Notes under the pieces: generated by a model | The model's input: the letters and a program-made list of their open reading frames with translations, nothing else | Database searches by the model: none | What the model was told of the DNA's origin: nothing | Position numbers and translations under genes: made by a program | Assembly (NCBI RefSeq): GCF_027587175.1 | Contig: NZ_JAPCID010000012.1 | Location: 62,001-126,000, forward strand | DNA from: Solirubrobacter deserti | GTDB lineage: Bacteria > Actinomycetota > Thermoleophilia > Solirubrobacterales > Solirubrobacteraceae | Reading direction: 5' to 3' | Length of the DNA: 64,000 nt | Shown: positions 7,435 through 16,776 of the stretch, piece after piece | How positions within the stretch are numbered: position 1 is the first letter of the stretch | Layout of the letters: each line of letters begins with the position of its first letter

Positions 7435-10400
7435 TTGTTGGCACACCGGAAGGTGCGAGGAGCGATCGCGGCCGCGTTGGCGGCCGGCGCGATGCTCACC
7501 GGCGCGACCGCCGCGGAGGCGCAGCGCGCGCCGTCCATGGGCGAGGGCGCGCCCGTGGGGCAGAGCGGCATCCAGCTGTACAACTTCAGGGACTACCTGA
7601 GCAACGGCTCGGGCGAGATCCTGTGTCCGGCCTCGCCGGCACCTCCGACGCCGTACTGCACGCCGACGCTCCCGCCGAACACGGTGATGGGGCGGATGGA
7701 GCGCCTGCTGGCGTTCCTGCAGGCGAACGACATCAAGAACGTCGAGCTCTACGGGTTCCCGGGCAACCCGTTCCCGAGCTCGAGCAGCCCGCAGGGCAAC
7801 CTGCAGGGGACGATCGAGCTGCGGGCGCTGGGTGACAAGTACGGGATCCGCTTCCCGGCGCGCCACGGCAGCCTCAACGAGGCCCGCTGGGACGCGGAGA
7901 TCGCGCACGCGAAGATCCTCGGCCAGGACCACCTGGGTGAGGGCAGCCTCGGCGGGATCGGCGGCCTCGGCAGCTACACCCAGACGCTGACGACGGCGCA
8001 GACGCTCAACCGGCTGGGCAAGCGCTCGGTCGAGGCGGGCCTCGGGCCGGCGTACTTCCACAACCACAACGCCGAGTTCAGCACGCGCTTCATCGACTCC
8101 CAGGGCGACGGGCAGAACAAGAGCGCGTGGGAGATCGTGATGGAGCGCACCGATCCGCGCTACGTCGTCGCGCAGATCGACATCGGCTGGGCCGTCTGCG
8201 GCGCGTCGGGCCACGCGACCCCGGTCGACCCGGGCGTCGGCGCGGCCTACGTCAACCAGATGATCCAGAAGTTCGGTCGCCGCGTGATCTCCTTCCACGT
8301 CAAGGACATGGACCCGGCCGGCATCCGCCCGAGCTGCGGCGACGCCGACCAGCGCACGCTCGGTCAGGGCGGCATCAACTTCGGCCCGCTGTTCGCCTCG
8401 GGCAAGAACAAGACGCGCTACTACTTCTCCGAGCGCGATCCGGTCGCGATCGGTGGGCCGACGAACTTCAACCCGTTCACCAACGCGGGGGACGGCGCCA
8501 AGGCGCTGCGCGCGAACCCGATGCCTTCGCTGAAGGCCGCTCCGAAGCTGTTCCCGTCGGTGCCGGTGGGCACGGCGGCGTCGGCCAACCAGGCGCCGAT
8601 CCTGGTCACCAACGACGGTGACGCGCCGATGGTGATCGCCTCGGGGGCCGACGCGATCAAGATCGAGGCCGAGGAGGCCGACGGCGGCGCCGCCACAGCC
8701 GCGGACTTCGCCGTGGTCAGCGAGGACTGCCGCGGCAAGTCGATCGCGCCGAAGGGCACCTGCACGATCAACGTCGGCTACAAGCCGACCCGCGCCGGAT
8801 ACACGTCGGTCGCGCGCCTGGTGATCGACGCCAACGGCGACGACGCCGTCGAGCGCGTCCTGCTCGCCGGCACGCAGACGGCGCCGGACACGTCCGCGCC
8901 CACCGTGGTCGCGCAGATCAACGGCCGGACGCCCGCGACCAGCTACACCGCGCCCGTGACGTTCACGGTGCGCGCGACCGACGGCACCGGCGCGGCCGGT
9001 GTCGAGTACATCGAGCGCCGGATCGACGGCGGCGCGTGGACGCGGGCCGACAACACCAGCAGCGCCGAGCCGTTCGAGACCTCGTTCACGGTGGCCGGCA
9101 ACGGCTCGCACACGGTCGAGTTCCGCGCGCGCGACCGCGCCGGCAACGTGTCCGACCCGGTCGGCTCGGTCACGTTCTCGATCTCCGCGCCCACCGGCGG
9201 CTGCAACGCGCTGTCGGACCAGTTCGACGGCACGGCGGTCGACAACAAGTGGCAGGTCGTGAACCCGGTCGCCGGCAAGGCGCCGACGGTCGCCAACGGC
9301 CATCTCACGATGCCGATGCTGCGCGGCGATCTCTACCAGGACCAGGGCACCGCCCAGACGCTCCTGCAGCCCATGCCGACGGGCTCGTGGGTCGCGACCG
9401 CCAAGTTCAAGCACGCGAACATCAACGCCGACGGCAAGGCGGCCGGCCTGGCGCTGATCAACACGCTCAACCCGAACAACCTGCTCAAGACGACGGTCCA
9501 GTACAAGAACGACGTCGACCCGAACACGTCCGGCAACCAGAACGGCAAGTGGGCCGAGCGCGTGCTGACGTCCAACAACCAGTCGATCACGATCCCGCCG
9601 GCGACGGTGCCGTGGCCCAACTCGGGCGCGCTGAACCTGACGGGCGAGTACGTCTACGTCCGCTTCGTCTATGACGACGCGACCAAGCAGATCACGACCT
9701 GGAGCTCCGCCAACGGCACGACGTTCGCGTCCTTCGGCGCCCCGATCTCGGTCACGCAGTACCTGTCCGGGGCCGGTGGCCTGCGCGTCGGCGTGTTCTC
9801 CAAGCACGACGGCTCGGCCGACAGCACCGTCGACTTCGACGCGTTCAACGTCGTCTCGGGCGCCGACCCGCAGACGCCGGGCGACGACTGCGGCGGCATC
9901 AAGGGCTGCCCGCAGGTCGACGAGTTCAACGGCACGGCGCTGGACTCCAAGTGGGAGATCGTCAATCCGACGCCGGCGAACCTGGCCGTCGCCAACGGCA
10001 ACCTCTCGCTGACGAGCGCGCAGGGCGACGTCAACCAGGGCAACTTCACCGCGCGCAACATCCTCCTGCAGGCGGTCCCGACGGGTCCGTGGACGATGAC
10101 CGCCAAGCTCGACCACACGACGGTCAACCAGAACGGTCGTGCCGGTGGCGTGGTGCTCTACGGCGCCCAGAGCCCGAACTACTTCGCGAAGTTCAGCATC
10201 CAGTACAAGAACACCGACCTCTCGGGCCAGCCGATGAACGCGTTCTGGGCCGAGCGCGCGCTGACCTCCAACGGCACGAACAACAACGCGCACGGCGGCC
10301 AGTACCCGAACTCGGGCAAGCTGACCCCGACGTCGAACGACCTCTGGCTGCGCGCGTCCTACGACGGGACGAGCGTGACCACGCTGTACTCGTACGACGG

Positions 10401-11559
10401 GACGACGTTCACCGCCGTCGGCCCGGCGATCCCGGTCAACGCGTCGACGTTCGGCGCGGCCGGCATCACGAAGATCGGCCTGTTCGTCAAGCACGACGGG
10501 GGCGGCACCGCGGCTCCCATCCGCTTTGACTCGTTCAACGTGACGGCCGGCAGCTGCGGCTCCGCGCCCGACACGACGGCCGCGACGACCACCCACACGC
10601 TCGATCCGGCCGCTCCGGACGGGTCCGCCGGGTGGTACAAGGGCAACGTCAAGGTCACGCTGGCCGCGACTGACAACACGGGCGGCTCGGGCGTGGACTA
10701 CGTCGAGTACCGCACGCAGGGCGCCGCGACGTGGACGCGCTACAGCGTGCCGTTCACGGTCGACGCGGCCGGCAGCACGACGATCGAGTACCGCTCGGTC
10801 GACAAGGCCGCCAACACCGAGACGACCCGCTCGGTGACGTTCATGATCGACAAGGCCGCTCCGGCGACGACGGTCAAGCTCAACGGCGCCGCGCCGGCCG
10901 CGGGCTACACCGGTCCGGTGACGGTCGCGCTCGAGGCGGCCGACGGCACGGGCTCGGGCGTGGCGAAGACCGAGGTCCGCGTCGACGGCGGCGCCTGGAC
11001 GGCGTACACCGGGACGTTCCAGGTCACGGGCAACGGCGCGCACAGCGTCGAGTTCCGCTCGACCGACGCGGCGGGCAACGTGGAGACGGCCGGCAAGGTC
11101 GACTTCACGATCACGCCGAGCGAGTCCGTCTCCGAGGACGCTGACGTCGTCGCTCAGATCGGGCGCGTGCTGGGCATCTCGCTCCAGGGCGGGAGCGTGG
11201 CGCTCGGGGCGATGCAGCCGGGCGTGGCGCAGGACTACGACAGCGAGCTCACGGTGCGGGCGACGTCGAGCCTGCGCTCCTCGCGGCTGACGATCCATGA
11301 CGAGAGCACCACGGCCACGGGGCACCTGGTCAACGGCACCTTCCCGCTGCCGCAGCCGCTGAAGGTGGCCGCCGGCACCGGCGCGTACGGTGCGGTCGGC
11401 GGCACGTCCGCGCCGACGGTGCTCGCCACGTGGGCGCACCCGCTCGCCAACGAGGCGGTGGCGGTCAAGTTCCGCCAGTCCGTCGCGTCGACCGACCGCC
11501 TGCTGGCCGGGAGCTACAGCAAGCGCCTCACGCTCACCCTGTCGGCGACCACGCCGTAG
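7435..11559 (+). CDS. Secreted multidomain protein: TIM-barrel sugar isomerase/epimerase-like domain plus beta-sandwich modules
   Basis: A 1374-residue exported protein. TTG 7435 follows a strong Shine-Dalgarno (GGAGGAGAGG, 7421-7430) and a signal peptide cut near ATAAEAQR. Domains in order: xylose-isomerase-like TIM barrel (about 75-340; YFHNHNAEF, QIDIGW, FHVKDMD), a choice-of-anchor-like domain (372-482), an OmpL47/Ig-like domain (484-586), two related laminin/DUF1349-like sandwiches (589-809 and 824-1039; DQFDGTAVDNKW and DEFNGTALDSKW), two more OmpL47-like domains (1046-1227) and a C-terminal domain (1231-1374; HLVNGTFPLPQPLKV) seen in other actinobacterial exoproteins. The barrel suggests sugar chemistry, perhaps on 3-keto-glycosides, while the sandwiches probably bind or hydrolyse glycan. 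The substrate is unknown. Confidence 0.85.
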   Translation: MLAHRKVRGAIAAALAAGAMLTGATAAEAQRAPSMGEGAPVGQSGIQLYNFRDYLSNGSGEILCPASPAPPTPYCTPTLPPNTVMGRMERLLAFLQANDIKNVELYGFPGNPFPSSSSPQGNLQGTIELRALGDKYGIRFPARHGSLNEARWDAEIAHAKILGQDHLGEGSLGGIGGLGSYTQTLTTAQTLNRLGKRSVEAGLGPAYFHNHNAEFSTRFIDSQGDGQNKSAWEIVMERTDPRYVVAQIDIGWAVCGASGHATPVDPGVGAAYVNQMIQKFGRRVISFHVKDMDPAGIRPSCGDADQRTLGQGGINFGPLFASGKNKTRYYFSERDPVAIGGPTNFNPFTNAGDGAKALRANPMPSLKAAPKLFPSVPVGTAASANQAPILVTNDGDAPMVIASGADAIKIEAEEADGGAATAADFAVVSEDCRGKSIAPKGTCTINVGYKPTRAGYTSVARLVIDANGDDAVERVLLAGTQTAPDTSAPTVVAQINGRTPATSYTAPVTFTVRATDGTGAAGVEYIERRIDGGAWTRADNTSSAEPFETSFTVAGNGSHTVEFRARDRAGNVSDPVGSVTFSISAPTGGCNALSDQFDGTAVDNKWQVVNPVAGKAPTVANGHLTMPMLRGDLYQDQGTAQTLLQPMPTGSWVATAKFKHANINADGKAAGLALINTLNPNNLLKTTVQYKNDVDPNTSGNQNGKWAERVLTSNNQSITIPPATVPWPNSGALNLTGEYVYVRFVYDDATKQITTWSSANGTTFASFGAPISVTQYLSGAGGLRVGVFSKHDGSADSTVDFDAFNVVSGADPQTPGDDCGGIKGCPQVDEFNGTALDSKWEIVNPTPANLAVANGNLSLTSAQGDVNQGNFTARNILLQAVPTGPWTMTAKLDHTTVNQNGRAGGVVLYGAQSPNYFAKFSIQYKNTDLSGQPMNAFWAERALTSNGTNNNAHGGQYPNSGKLTPTSNDLWLRASYDGTSVTTLYSYDGTTFTAVGPAIPVNASTFGAAGITKIGLFVKHDGGGTAAPIRFDSFNVTAGSCGSAPDTTAATTTHTLDPAAPDGSAGWYKGNVKVTLAATDNTGGSGVDYVEYRTQGAATWTRYSVPFTVDAAGSTTIEYRSVDKAANTETTRSVTFMIDKAAPATTVKLNGAAPAAGYTGPVTVALEAADGTGSGVAKTEVRVDGGAWTAYTGTFQVTGNGAHSVEFRSTDAAGNVETAGKVDFTITPSESVSEDADVVAQIGRVLGISLQGGSVALGAMQPGVAQDYDSELTVRATSSLRSSRLTIHDESTTATGHLVNGTFPLPQPLKVAAGTGAYGAVGGTSAPTVLATWAHPLANEAVAVKFRQSVASTDRLLAGSYSKRLTLTLSATTP

Positions 11560-11574
11560 AGCTACCGGGGGGTC

Positions 11575-11607
11575 CCTGTCCCCGCGGCCTCCTGCCGCGG
11601 GGACAGG
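11575..11607 (+). terminator. Strong hairpin terminator-like structure
   Basis: CCTGTCCCCGCGG (11575-11587) and its perfect complement CCGCGGGGACAGG (11595-11607) flank a 7-base loop, 16 bases after the stop of the secreted multidomain gene. There is no T-run after the stem, so it would be an intrinsic terminator of the GC-rich actinobacterial kind. Confidence 0.6.
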
Positions 11608-11623
11608 TCCGGTCCGCTTGCCA

Positions 11624-11664
11624 TTGCATGTGGATTGCATGCAGTGCATGCACACTGATAGCAT
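11624..11664 (+). promoter_or_regulatory. Promoter and TGCATG-repeat operator of the second vapBC
   Basis: TGCATG occurs three times (11625-11630, 11636-11641, 11645-11650); the last two form adjacent palindromes TGCATGCA at 11636-11643 and 11645-11652. A possible -35 TTGCAT (11635-11640) is 18 bp from TAGCAT (11659-11664), so transcription would start at about the ATG at 11671, i.e. a leaderless mRNA. The repeats probably bind the VapB ribbon-helix-helix protein. Confidence 0.6.
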
Positions 11665-11670
11665 CGGGGC

Positions 11671-11886
11671 ATGAACGTGCAGGTCCGCGACGTGCCGGAT
11701 GATGTGCACCGCCGGCTCAAAGCCCAGGCCGCGATGGCGGGGCAGTCGCTCAACGAGTTTCTGCTCGAGCACATGCGCCAAATCGCGAGCACGCCCACGG
11801 TCGACGAGCTCGCCGAGCGCATCCGGGGGCGTGCGACGGCCGAGCTGCCGCCGAGCGCCGACGTGCTGCGCGGCGAACGCCGGTGA
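11671..11886 (+). CDS. vapB: VapB/FitA-like ribbon-helix-helix antitoxin
   Basis: A 71-residue antitoxin. The N-terminal MNVQVRDVPDDVHRRLKAQA and AAMAGQSLNEFLLEHM form the beta-strand, helix, helix pattern of FitA-type ribbon-helix-helix DNA-binding proteins; the C-terminal tail (TAELPPSADVLRGERR) is the usual toxin-binding extension. It directly precedes and overlaps its PIN-domain toxin by 4 bp (GTGA). TGCATG repeats in its promoter suggest autoregulation. This pair is of a different subtype from the one at 1237-1865. Confidence 0.92.
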   Translation: MNVQVRDVPDDVHRRLKAQAAMAGQSLNEFLLEHMRQIASTPTVDELAERIRGRATAELPPSADVLRGERR

Positions 11887-12293
11887 TCGTCCTCGACGCA
11901 TCGGCGCTCGCGGACTTCCTGCTCGGTCGCGAAGCCGCACTCGCGACGATCCTCGGCGCGCTCGAGGGCCGGGAGCACGAGTGGCTGCACGCGCCCGAGC
12001 TGATCGAGCCCGAGACGCTCAGCGTGCTGCGCCGGCACGCGCTCAGCGGCGCCATCAGCGCCGAGCGCGCGCGGGCCGCGCTGGACGATCTCGGCGATCT
12101 GCGGCTGATGCGACACCCGCACGCGCCGCTGCGCGAACGCGTGTGGGCGCTGCGCCACAACCTGACGAGTTACGACGCCACGTATCTGGCCCTGGCCGAG
12201 GCGCTGCCCGATCCGCTGCTGATCACCGGGGACAGAGGGCTCTTCGACGTGGCCCGTCGCTCCGTTGAATGCTCGCTAATCGACGTTATGTGA
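11883..12293 (+). CDS. vapC: VapC-family PIN-domain toxin
   Basis: A 136-residue PIN ribonuclease toxin. The classic VapC landmarks are present: MIVLDASALADFLLG with the first Asp, Glu in PELIEPETLSVLRR, YDATYLALAE with the third acidic residue, and LLITGDRGL with the fourth. GTG start at 11883 overlaps the antitoxin stop. The target RNA cannot be told from sequence. It ends 55 bp before the secreted subtilase gene. Confidence 0.94.
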   Translation: MIVLDASALADFLLGREAALATILGALEGREHEWLHAPELIEPETLSVLRRHALSGAISAERARAALDDLGDLRLMRHPHAPLRERVWALRHNLTSYDATYLALAEALPDPLLITGDRGLFDVARRSVECSLIDVM

Positions 12294-12348
12294 ACCTGCA
12301 CATCAACTCAGGGCGAGGGCCACGTTCACGGGTACCCTCATCGATCCC

Positions 12349-13472
<1,124 letters not shown>

Positions 13473-13476
<4 letters not shown>

Positions 13477-13838
13477 GCCTGCTGCGCCGGCTGTTCGGGC
13501 CGCGGCCGGAGCCGCCGCCGAAGCCCGAGCACGTCCCGGACGAGTACGAGCGGTTCTGGCGCGACCACGTGCTGCTGTGGGTCGGCGTGTGGCCCGAGGA
13601 CTGGGACAACCCCTCGCTGACAGCCATCGACGCCGTCGAACGCACGCTGCGGGCGATGCCGGAGTTCCATGACATGACCATCGTCGGCACGCCCGAGAGC
13701 CCGCGCTTCGATGTCTGGCTGCGCCGCGACACGCCCGGCGACGACGACATGATCTACATGGACCGCGCCGCGGGCGCGCTCAAGCCGTTCGACGACAGCG
13801 ACGAGATCGGCTACAGCATCGAGTTCGGCGACTACTGA
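13473..13838 (+). CDS. Conserved-looking hypothetical protein
   Basis: A 121-residue soluble acidic protein whose ATG overlaps the protease stop (ATGA), so it is probably translated with it. The N-terminus is Arg/Pro-rich (LLRRLFGPRPEPPPKPEHVP), followed by a compact domain rich in aromatic and acidic residues (DEYERFWRDHVLLWVGVWPE; IGYSIEFGDY at the end). No signal peptide and no known motif. The coupling suggests a link with protease production, for example an intracellular inhibitor, but nothing in the sequence shows this. Confidence 0.75.
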
Positions 13839-13912
13839 GCCGCGAGCCCCGGCGCATGAGCCGGCCGACCGCGCGGTGTAGCCGCGCTCGGCCATACCGC
13901 CAAGTCTCACGC

Positions 13913-13927
13913 TACCCCTGAGGGGTA
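13913..13927. repeat. TACCCCT palindrome
   Basis: A 15-bp perfect palindrome, TACCCCT-G-AGGGGTA, lies just beyond the stop of the leftward gene 13929-14273. A matching half-site TACCCCT occurs at 14285-14291 just upstream of that gene's start. The two sites flank the gene and may be binding sites for one regulator; no protein can be assigned. Confidence 0.4.
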
Positions 13928-13928
13928 T

Positions 13929-14273
13929 CTAAACCGCGATCCGCTCCTCTTCGTGCAGGAGGAAGCCGGCGGCGTCGAGCACGCGGCGGTCGCGCAGCCG
14001 GGCGAGCCGCTCCTGCGCCTCGTGGTCGGTCTCCCACGCGGCGACGGCGGCCGTGTCCTCCAGCCCCTTCAAGCCGTGCTCGGACGGCTCGTCGAAGGCC
14101 TGGCGCAGCCACGCGAGGTCGTCGGAGATACGGCGGGGACGCTGCGCGCGACCGGCTGCCGCCCACGGATCGTCGCCCGCGCGACGCTCCGGCACACCGG
14201 CCGGCCGCGTCAGGGCCACGGTCAGGGCGCCCATCCAATCGGGGCGTGAGCTCACGAGTTCCAGAACAGCCAT
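13929..14273 (-). CDS. Hypothetical protein
   Basis: A 114-residue Arg- and acid-rich soluble protein of unrecognised family, predicted mostly helical (DDLAWLRQAFDEPSEHGLKG; AQERLARLRDRRVLDAAGFL). The ATG at 14273 is the only reasonable start. No Shine-Dalgarno is visible upstream. It stands alone between a rightward unit and the next leftward gene, and TACCCCT sequences flank it at both ends. Confidence 0.6.
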   Translation of the reverse strand: MAVLELVSSRPDWMGALTVALTRPAGVPERRAGDDPWAAAGRAQRPRRISDDLAWLRQAFDEPSEHGLKGLEDTAAVAAWETDHEAQERLARLRDRRVLDAAGFLLHEEERIAV

Positions 14274-14303
14274 GTCTTATCGGTTACCCCTCACTGCGTG
14301 ACT

Positions 14304-15137
14304 TCATGGCAGATATCCGTCCAGTGCAGCGACGTACCGCTCAACTGAGCGGCGGACGATACCGCTGCCGTCGGCCTCGATGACCGCTTCCCACCACGCG
14401 CCGTAGATCCGCTCGAACGCGAACGGCTCCAGCGCGGCGCCCACCGCCCGGACGGCGGCCGCCGGCAGCGGGATGTAGTTCGGGAACGAGTACATGAAGG
14501 CCACCCACTGCCGGTCCGGGATGACCTGCACGATGTCGCCGGCGAACAGGTCGCCGCCAGGCGGCCTTTCGAGGTGAGGTGGTTGATCAGGCCGTGAGGC
14601 CGGATCGACCTCCGAGAAATCGGCGCCGAGGTGCAGGACGGTCCCGCCCGCGAAGTGCCCGCCGCAGCGGATCAGCGTCATACCCGCGCCGAGGTCGTAC
14701 GTCTCGCCCGACCAGTACTCCACGCGCGCGTCCGGCCGCATCACCCACTCGCGGTCGGCCTCGTGGATCAGCACCGGGCAGTCGAAGGCGTGCGCCCACT
14801 CGACCATGGACGAGTAGTAGTGCGGGTGCGAGATCGCGATCGCGCGCAACGAGCCGATGCGCTCGATCGTCTCCTCGTCGAGCAGCGTGATGCAGTCCCA
14901 GAGGACGTCCTCGACGAGCAGCGCGCGCTGGCCGATGCCGAATTTCGGCGTCGTGCCGACGCCCAGCACGCCGTGGTCGGAGTCGAAGCGGTTGCGGTGG
15001 TCGACGCGCAGCGCCTCCAGCGAGGTCCAGGCCTGACCGGACACCGGCACGTACTGCCGCGGGTCCTCGCACACCGGGCAGGAGGAGACGGAACCGCCGT
15101 ACTGCACGCCGCAGGTGACGCAGATCGGGTAGCTCAC
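14304..15137 (-). CDS. Zinc-ribbon metallo-beta-lactamase-fold hydrolase
   Basis: A 277-residue protein starting at GTG 15137. The N-terminus is a zinc ribbon (CVTCGVQYGGSVSSCPVCED, two Cys-x2-Cys pairs). The rest fits an MBL-fold hydrolase of a divergent family: the canonical HxHxDH is replaced by SHPHYYSSMVEW, with later metal-site candidates in LIHEAD, RCGGHFAGGTVLH and FAGDIVQV. Function unknown; relatives are annotated only as MBL-fold hydrolases. About residues 190-212 (FSEVDPASRPDQPPHLERPP) look like extra sequence relative to what I expect between GGTVLH and the GDIVQ motif. Confidence 0.78.
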   Translation of the reverse strand: MSYPICVTCGVQYGGSVSSCPVCEDPRQYVPVSGQAWTSLEALRVDHRNRFDSDHGVLGVGTTPKFGIGQRALLVEDVLWDCITLLDEETIERIGSLRAIAISHPHYYSSMVEWAHAFDCPVLIHEADREWVMRPDARVEYWSGETYDLGAGMTLIRCGGHFAGGTVLHLGADFSEVDPASRPDQPPHLERPPGGDLFAGDIVQVIPDRQWVAFMYSFPNYIPLPAAAVRAVGAALEPFAFERIYGAWWEAVIEADGSGIVRRSVERYVAALDGYLP

Positions 15138-15165
15138 GCCGACGATCCTGTCAGCTTTGAGCGCC

Positions 15166-15960
15166 GTGAGCCGCGAGTTCATGATCGGCATCGGCATCCT
15201 CAACGCGACGCAGGCGCTGCTCGTGCTGCTGCCCGGCGCGGGCATCCCCGCCTGGCTGAACCGCCTGAAGACGAGCGCGTGGGCGCTGCTGGCGCCGCTG
15301 TCGATCGCGATCGTGGTCGCCGCGATCGCGCTCGTCCCCGAGGTCGCGGACGGGCTCACCTGGTTCGCGCTGCTGTTGGTCCCGCCGGGCGCGCTGCTGG
15401 CGCTGGGCTGGGCGATGCGCGGCGCCAAGCCGGTCTACGCGCTGCTCGCGGTCGCCGCGTTCGTGGTCGCGCTGATCGACGTCGACTCGCCGCCCAGCGA
15501 GGGCGCCGCCGCGTTCCTGACCGCGCTGAGCTGCATCACGCTCGGCCGGCTGCTCGCCGGCCTGGTCCCGGCGTGGCCGCTGAAGCTCGGCATCATCGCG
15601 ATGGCGGTGATCGACGCGATCCTCGTGTTCGGCAATCAGTTGCAGGGGCCGAACGCGACGCTCAACGCCGCGATCCCCGCGCCCGGCCTCCCCCAGCTGC
15701 AGTTCCTGGACGTCACGTGGGCGCGCATGGGTTATGGAGACGTGTTCGTCGCCGGCCTGCTGGGCGGGATCCTCGCCGTCGAGGGCCGCCGGCAGGGTCC
15801 GGCCGCGCTGCTCGTGTTCGGGCTGTGCTGCGCCTGGGACCTGCTGTTCCTGCACTTCAATACGCTCCCGGCGACGGTGCCGATCGCCGTCGCGATCGTG
15901 ATCCTGGAGCTCCACCACCGCCGTGCCTCATCCACCCGCCCCCTGGCACCTCAACGGTGA
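15166..15960 (+). CDS. Nine-segment membrane protein resembling GxGD presenilin-type (A22) proteases
   Basis: A 264-residue integral membrane protein with about nine hydrophobic segments. Two Asp residues sit inside segments in the presenilin pattern: Asp150 in segment 6 (MAVIDAILVFG, compare the YD motif) and Asp192 in segment 7 (MGYGDVFVAGLL, a GxGD motif). Segment 9 contains LPATVPIAV where presenilins carry PAL. This layout is that of A22 intramembrane aspartyl proteases, which have bacterial and archaeal members. Starts at TTG 15157, GTG 15166 and ATG 15181 are all possible; GTG is chosen as a compromise. It overlaps the next gene by 38 bp. The protease call is an inference from motif spacing, as overall similarity is unproven. 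Confidence 0.6.
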   Translation: MSREFMIGIGILNATQALLVLLPGAGIPAWLNRLKTSAWALLAPLSIAIVVAAIALVPEVADGLTWFALLLVPPGALLALGWAMRGAKPVYALLAVAAFVVALIDVDSPPSEGAAAFLTALSCITLGRLLAGLVPAWPLKLGIIAMAVIDAILVFGNQLQGPNATLNAAIPAPGLPQLQFLDVTWARMGYGDVFVAGLLGGILAVEGRRQGPAALLVFGLCCAWDLLFLHFNTLPATVPIAVAIVILELHHRRASSTRPLAPQR

Positions 15961-16453
15961 GCTGGTCGTCGTCCCGGCGCTCACGCGCGGCCGCCGGCTG
16001 GGCGGCGTCATGCTCGCCAACTACACGTCCGGCACGCTCGTCTACCGCGAGCTGATCGTCTTCTCGCACGCGACGCCGCGCGGCATGGTCGTGAGCCACA
16101 TCTACGTCGACGACGAGCAGTCGATGAGTGGCGGCCGCGAGATCTGGGGCCTGCCCAAGGAGCTGGCGCAGTTCGAGTACGGCGCCGCCAGCTTCACGGC
16201 GCGCCAGGGTGAGACGACCCTGCTGCACGCCCGCCTGCGACGGCGCCGCGGCGGGCTCCCGATCGTGATCCCGACCCCGATCACCAGCCCCGCCGGCGAC
16301 ACGATCGGCCGCGCGCGCATCAAGGCCGCGCCCGCGCTGGTCGAGCTGCAGATCCCGCACAACAGCCCGTTCGCCCACCTGGGACTGGCCGGACGGCACC
16401 TCGCGCTGGCGGGCGACGACCTGCGCCTGCACATGCCTTCGCCACACTCCTAA
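15923..16453 (+). CDS. Acetoacetate decarboxylase-like protein
   Basis: A 176-residue protein of the acetoacetate decarboxylase (ADC) fold. The core SGGREIWGLPKELAQFEYG matches the family region containing the Schiff-base Lys, and SHIYVDDEQSM and IPHNSPFAHLGL fit the beta-barrel. The protein is shorter than clostridial ADC (about 245 residues), and the family includes many enzymes with other activities, so decarboxylation of acetoacetate is not assured. GTG 15923 overlaps the preceding membrane protein; the stop is followed directly by the GroES-like gene. Confidence 0.75.
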   Translation: MPHPPAPWHLNGELVVVPALTRGRRLGGVMLANYTSGTLVYRELIVFSHATPRGMVVSHIYVDDEQSMSGGREIWGLPKELAQFEYGAASFTARQGETTLLHARLRRRRGGLPIVIPTPITSPAGDTIGRARIKAAPALVELQIPHNSPFAHLGLAGRHLALAGDDLRLHMPSPHS

Positions 16454-16455
16454 GC

Positions 16456-16776
16456 GTGCGCCACTTTCTGCGTCCCCTCTTCGACCGCGTCGTCGTCAAG
16501 GAACTCGAACCCGACCGCATCCGCCAGTCCGGCCTGCTCGTCCCCGCCGGGACGCACGAGCCGCCGCCGCAGCACGGGATCGTGCTCGCCATCGGCCCTG
16601 GCCTGGACTGGTGGGAGGGCGCCGGGATCAACATGCCGGTCAAGCCCGGTGATCACGTCGTCTTCCCGGCCAGCGCGGGCGCGTGGGTCGAAGTCGACGA
16701 GGAGCGCCTGCTGGTGTGCCGCGTCGGCGAGCTGCTGGGCGTGCTCGACGAGGTCCCGGACGAGGTGCCCGCGTGA
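16456..16776 (+). CDS. Divergent GroES-like co-chaperonin
   Basis: A 106-residue Cpn10-fold protein. LRPLFDRVVVKELEPDRIRQ followed by SGLLVPAGTHEPPPQHGIVL matches the GroES N-terminal strand and mobile loop, and KPGDHVVFPASAGAWVEVDE matches the second half. GroES normally works as the heptameric lid of GroEL, but no groEL is next to it and the sequence is divergent, so this is probably an extra paralogue with a specialised role. It overlaps the next gene by 4 bp. Confidence 0.82.
   Translation: MRHFLRPLFDRVVVKELEPDRIRQSGLLVPAGTHEPPPQHGIVLAIGPGLDWWEGAGINMPVKPGDHVVFPASAGAWVEVDEERLLVCRVGELLGVLDEVPDEVPA

Noticed and set aside
7330-11664. Long antisense open frame across the secreted multidomain gene
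   Set aside because: Same GC artefact; composition is Arg/Val/Asp-rich without a domain, and the sense strand has a signal peptide and recognisable modules.
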